Origin: Bacillota bacterium
GTDB taxonomy: Bacteria; Bacillota; Clostridia; Lachnospirales; Lachnospiraceae
Length of the DNA stretch: 8,738 bases
Reading direction: 5' to 3'
Assembly (NCBI GenBank): GCA_023425485.1
Contig: JAFACO010000414.1
Location: 1 to 8,738, forward strand
The notes below the pieces were generated by a model, which had not been told where the DNA came from, searched no databases, and saw only the letters and a program-made list of their open reading frames with translations. Every line of letters begins with the position of its first letter. Positions within the stretch are counted from its first letter, which is position 1. The position numbers and the translations under genes were made by a program. Below, piece after piece: positions 6,071 through 8,738 of the stretch.

Positions 6071-6113
6071 TAATAATGTATGTAATATATGTTTTATAAA
6101 AGGAGGTCATGAT

Positions 6114-7052
6114 ATGGCAGGTATTGCATCAAAACTGACACAACTAATTGGGAACACACCACTCTTAGAGCTAACGGATTATAACAAGAACAACTATGTT
6201 AAAGGGCGGCTTGTGGCAAAGCTTGAATACTTTAATCCCTTGAGTAGTGTAAAAGACCGTATTGCCTATGCCATGATTCAAGATGCTGAAGATAGCGGGT
6301 TAATTAACAAGGAAACCGTTTTGATTGAACCTACCAGCGGAAATACTGGTATAGGTTTAGCCTTTGTAGCAGCATCAAAGGGTTATCGATTAATACTCAC
6401 CATGCCAGAGACCATGAGTATTGAGCGTAGAAACTTATTAAAAGCTTTAGGCGCAGAATTAGTATTAACTCCAGGTAAGGATGGAATGCGAGGTGCAATT
6501 CGAAAAGCAGAAGAATTACTAGCGCAGATTCCCAATTCTTTTCTGCCACAGCAATTTAATAACCCCGCCAACCCAAAAATACACCGTGAAACTACTGCCG
6601 AAGAAATCTGGAGAGATACAGGCGGAGAGGTTGCCGCATTTATTGCAGGGGTTGGTACTGGTGGAACAATTACCGGTGTTGGCGAAGCACTAAAAGCTAA
6701 AAATCCTGATATTAAAATTATAGCTGTGGAGCCTTATGATTCTGCCGTTCTATCTGGATCTGCTCCTGGTTCTCATCAAATTCAGGGTATCGGTGCTGGG
6801 TTTATACCTTCTGTACTTAATTTAGATATTGTAGACGAAATTTATAAGGTCAGAAACAACGAAGCTTACTCCACCTCCCAGGAACTTGCAAGAACTGAAG
6901 GTCTTCTTGTAGGTATCTCTTCCGGAGCTGCTGCCTTTGCTGCTACACAGATTGCAAAACGTCCGGAATATAAGGATAAAATTGTAGTTGTTCTGCTGCC
7001 AGACACTGGTGAGCGCTATCTATCAACTCCTTTGTTTCATAACCCTGATTAG
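6114..7052 (+). CDS. cysK: Cysteine synthase A (O-acetylserine sulfhydrylase)
   Basis: 312 residues, the usual CysK length; the ATG at 6114 has AGGAGG 7 bases upstream. It makes cysteine from O-acetyl-L-serine and sulfide with pyridoxal phosphate, in the cytosol. The PLP lysine is Lys47 in NPLSSVKDRIA (41-51). PTSGNTGIGLA (73-83) is the substrate loop, GVGTGGTITG (179-188) binds the cofactor phosphate, and GISSGAAA (267-274) holds the serine that contacts the PLP ring nitrogen. IQGIGAGFIP (223-232) and LLPDTGERYLST (294-305) are typical of CysK rather than of cystathionine beta-synthase or threonine synthase. It leads an operon whose next genes encode a NifB-like enzyme and a nitrogenase-like subunit, so it may consume sulfide or another thiol released by that system. 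No serine acetyltransferase gene (cysE) is in the window. Use of a different sulfur nucleophile is possible but unproven. Confidence 0.95.
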   Translation: MAGIASKLTQLIGNTPLLELTDYNKNNYVKGRLVAKLEYFNPLSSVKDRIAYAMIQDAEDSGLINKETVLIEPTSGNTGIGLAFVAASKGYRLILTMPETMSIERRNLLKALGAELVLTPGKDGMRGAIRKAEELLAQIPNSFLPQQFNNPANPKIHRETTAEEIWRDTGGEVAAFIAGVGTGGTITGVGEALKAKNPDIKIIAVEPYDSAVLSGSAPGSHQIQGIGAGFIPSVLNLDIVDEIYKVRNNEAYSTSQELARTEGLLVGISSGAAAFAATQIAKRPEYKDKIVVVLLPDTGERYLSTPLFHNPD

Positions 7053-7129
7053 AGTGTGTTTTCCGTGATCTCTAATATGATAACTTTGACAACATGTTCA
7101 TTAAGCAATTGCCTAATACGTAATAGATT

Positions 7130-7135
7130 GGAGGG
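7130..7135 (+). promoter_or_regulatory. Ribosome binding site fixing the NifB-like start
   Basis: GGAGGG, 7 bases before the ATG at 7143. The same frame is open back to a GTG at 7056, but that codon has no ribosome binding site and the extra residues do not resemble the family. Confidence 0.8.
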
Positions 7136-7142
7136 AATTCCT

Positions 7143-8036
7143 ATGGCCTGCTACCAACCCATTAACAACCCACAGTTAGATAAAATATCAAATTTACATC
7201 CATGCTTTAGTCATGGAGCTCATATGACAAAAGGAAGGCTTCACCTTCCTGTTAGTCCCACCTGTAACATTGCCTGTCGCTTTTGCAAACGTAGCTTTAA
7301 CAAATCTGAACAGCGTCCTGGCGTAACAAATCGTTTGTTAAAGCCTAGTGATGCCCTACAGCTAGTAGATAAAGCACTTAAGTTATGTCCGGAGATTAGT
7401 GTTATTGGAATTGCTGGCCCGGGTGATACCTTAGATACTCCCTATGCCATAGAAACCTTTCGTCTCATCCACCAAGCTTACCCAGAACTTATTAATTGTT
7501 TGAGCACAAATGGTCTTTTACTGGAGCGTAAAGCAGATGAATTATGGGAAGCTGGTGTAAGAACTGTAACGGTTACTGTAAATGCAGTTAATCCAGAGAT
7601 ACTCCAAAATATCTGCTCCCGCATTATACTTGATGGTAAACGTTATATTGGCCTTGAGGCTGCTACCCTTTTAATTGATGCACAAAAAAGAGGTATTAAA
7701 AAGCTAGCCGCACTGGGAGCCATAATAAAAATTAATATTGTACTTATCCCTGGAATCAATGATAATCACATAGCAGAAATCGCTCGTACTGTAAAAGCCT
7801 TAGGTGCCTCTATTATTAATATTATACCTCTAATTCCACAGCACGAATTATCTTCTTTTAATGCTCCAAATTGTCATGAAATTAACAAATCTCGCAAAGA
7901 TGCAGAGGAATACCTCCCTGTCTTTCGTCATTGTCAACATTGTAGGGCTGATGCCTGTGGTATACCTGGCGGTGAGGATTTATCCCAGCTGTTATATGAA
8001 CATGGTGAAATGGAACAGACATTTTCTCATGGCTAA
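7143..8036 (+). CDS. nifB: Minimal NifB-type radical SAM cofactor-maturation protein
   Basis: 297 residues from the ATG at 7143. NifB fuses two [4Fe-4S] clusters and inserts a SAM-derived carbon to make NifB-co, the 8Fe precursor of nitrogenase active-site cofactors. HPCF (19-22) carries a likely cluster ligand. CNIACRFC (41-48) is the CxxxCxxC radical SAM motif. RPGV (58-61), GIAGPGD (89-95), LSTNG (120-124), TVTVNAV (143-149) and LIPGIND (201-207) are NifB signatures. The C-terminal RHCQHCRADACG (262-273) gives Cys264 and Cys267 of the second cluster site. It ends there, without the NifX/NafY-like domain fused to many proteobacterial NifBs, so it is the stand-alone core form. It starts 90 bases after cysK with no convincing promoter between, and ends 36 bases before the nitrogenase-like gene. 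In Mar systems the equivalent gene is called marB. The family call is firm; the physiological cofactor is inferred. Confidence 0.92.
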   Translation: MACYQPINNPQLDKISNLHPCFSHGAHMTKGRLHLPVSPTCNIACRFCKRSFNKSEQRPGVTNRLLKPSDALQLVDKALKLCPEISVIGIAGPGDTLDTPYAIETFRLIHQAYPELINCLSTNGLLLERKADELWEAGVRTVTVTVNAVNPEILQNICSRIILDGKRYIGLEAATLLIDAQKRGIKKLAALGAIIKINIVLIPGINDNHIAEIARTVKALGASIINIIPLIPQHELSSFNAPNCHEINKSRKDAEEYLPVFRHCQHCRADACGIPGGEDLSQLLYEHGEMEQTFSHG

Positions 8037-8072
8037 AAGAAATAGATATTCTATTAAAATGGAGGACCTAAC

Positions 8073-8738
8073 ATGAGTAAATACGTTGACAGACCAAGAT
8101 ATACCTGTGCACTCGGCGGTGCACTTGCAACACTTCGTGCAATCCCCCGCGCAATTCCAATTCTTCACGCTTCTACTGGTTGCGGTCATAATCTGCACAA
8201 TGCCAATAATCCTGGTGGTGGGTATCTTGGTGGCGGCTACTGCGGAGGACTTTCTCTTCCCAGCAGTAATGTTGTTGAAAGAGATATTGTATTTGGTGGT
8301 GAAGACAGACTTCGTGAGCAGATCAGTACGACACTGGAAATTATGGATGGCGATATCTATCTGGTACTAACTGGTTGTATGGTTGAAATGATTGGTGATG
8401 ATATTGATTCCGTTGTCACTGAGTTTGCAGATTATGATAAGCCAGTCATTGCAATCCACACCCCAAGCTTTCGAGGTAATTCTTATACTGGTTATGAATT
8501 AGTATTAAGTACGTTAATAAAAAAATACATAAAAAAACAGGAGAAAAAAACAAATACCGTTAATGTTCTGGGCATTGTTCCTGCACAGGATGCATTCTGG
8601 GAGGGAAATCTCCGTGAAATCAAGCGGCTTTTGCAAAAAATAGGGCTTACTGTTAATACCTTTTTTGGAGAAGGTGAATCTCTTACAGACATCTCTAATT
8701 CAGGAAATGCCAGCCTGAACATCGTTGTATCCGACGTG
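8073..8738 (+). CDS. Nitrogenase component 1-like protein, NifK/VnfK/AnfK type (3' partial)
   Basis: The ATG at 8073 has GGAGG 7 bases upstream; 222 codons are open to the window edge. Oxidoreductase/nitrogenase component 1 proteins form DK heterotetramers that take electrons from a NifH-type reductase via an Fe-S P-cluster. Three cysteines match beta-subunit P-cluster ligands: Cys12 (YTCALGGALA), Cys37 (HASTGCGHN) and Cys102 (LTGCMVEMIGDD). The Cys12-Cys37 spacing of 25 equals Cys70-Cys95 of Azotobacter NifK. HTPSFRGNSYTGY (129-141) corresponds to the NifK motif HTPSFVGSHVTGW and includes the serine at the P-cluster. The NifK-type N-terminal extension of about 60 residues is absent. A Gly-rich stretch, NPGGGYLGGGYCGG (46-59), follows Cys37. 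The rest, and any alpha-subunit and reductase genes, lie outside. It could be a true alternative nitrogenase, NifN/NifE-like scaffold or a nitrogenase-like reductase such as Mar; context favours the last. Confidence 0.88.
   Translation, partial: MSKYVDRPRYTCALGGALATLRAIPRAIPILHASTGCGHNLHNANNPGGGYLGGGYCGGLSLPSSNVVERDIVFGGEDRLREQISTTLEIMDGDIYLVLTGCMVEMIGDDIDSVVTEFADYDKPVIAIHTPSFRGNSYTGYELVLSTLIKKYIKKQEKKTNTVNVLGIVPAQDAFWEGNLREIKRLLQKIGLTVNTFFGEGESLTDISNSGNASLNIVVSDV

Noticed and set aside
7086..7119. Possible promoter between cysK and the NifB-like gene (TTGACA followed by TAATAC)
   Set aside because: The -35 is perfect but the spacing to the -10-like sequence is about 22 bases, and the correctly spaced hexamer (TTGCCT) is poor. 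Co-transcription from the cysK promoter is more likely.
8086..8370. Plus-strand frame of 94 codons overlapping the nitrogenase-like gene
   Set aside because: Out-of-frame shadow of the nitrogenase component 1 gene starting at 8073, whose frame has the P-cluster motifs and runs to the edge.
1..8738. CRISPR array, insertion sequence or prophage
   Set aside because: No regularly spaced identical repeats, transposase, integrase or phage structural gene was seen in any frame; the GH25 enzyme alone, with FnIII and BIG2 domains and a signal peptide, does not indicate a phage.

Overview
The window is AT-rich DNA with strong AGGAGG-type ribosome binding sites, sigma-A promoters, U-tract terminators and low-GC codon use. 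It also carries secreted Ig-like (BIG2) and fibronectin-III proteins and a DegV protein. This fits an anaerobic, low-GC Firmicute of the Clostridia, most likely Lachnospiraceae; the assignment is inferred from gene content, not from a marker gene.

Left part (1-2337): two plus-strand genes for exported proteins run into one minus-strand lipoprotein gene, with a shared hairpin terminator between them. The first gene is cut by the left edge and ends in a BIG2 domain; the second is a 190-residue secreted protein of unknown function. The lipoprotein has three evenly spaced Asp-box repeats.

Middle part (2432-5276): two more minus-strand genes. One is a 603-residue secreted GH25 lysozyme-type muramidase with three FnIII domains and a BIG2 domain ahead of the catalytic domain. 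The other is a DegV/FakB-type fatty-acid-binding protein with an unusual Tyr in its C-terminal glycine motif. A gene-poor stretch follows (5277-5741), holding a palindrome at the degV promoter region, an orphan minus-strand terminator, competing hairpins and no convincing gene.

Right part (5742-8738): tRNA-Cys(GCA) lies on the minus strand with its own consensus promoter and terminator. Divergent to it, a near-perfect promoter decorated with phased repeats drives cysK (cysteine synthase), a minimal NifB-type radical SAM gene, and a nitrogenase component 1 homologue of the beta (NifK/VnfK/AnfK) type that runs off the right edge. NifB makes the Fe-S-C precursor of nitrogenase-type cofactors, so a cofactor-bearing nitrogenase-like enzyme is probably encoded from here onward. 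Its pairing with cysteine synthase points to sulfur rather than nitrogen metabolism, as in the methylthio-alkane reductase (Mar) system; that is an inference. This operon is the most interesting part of the window.
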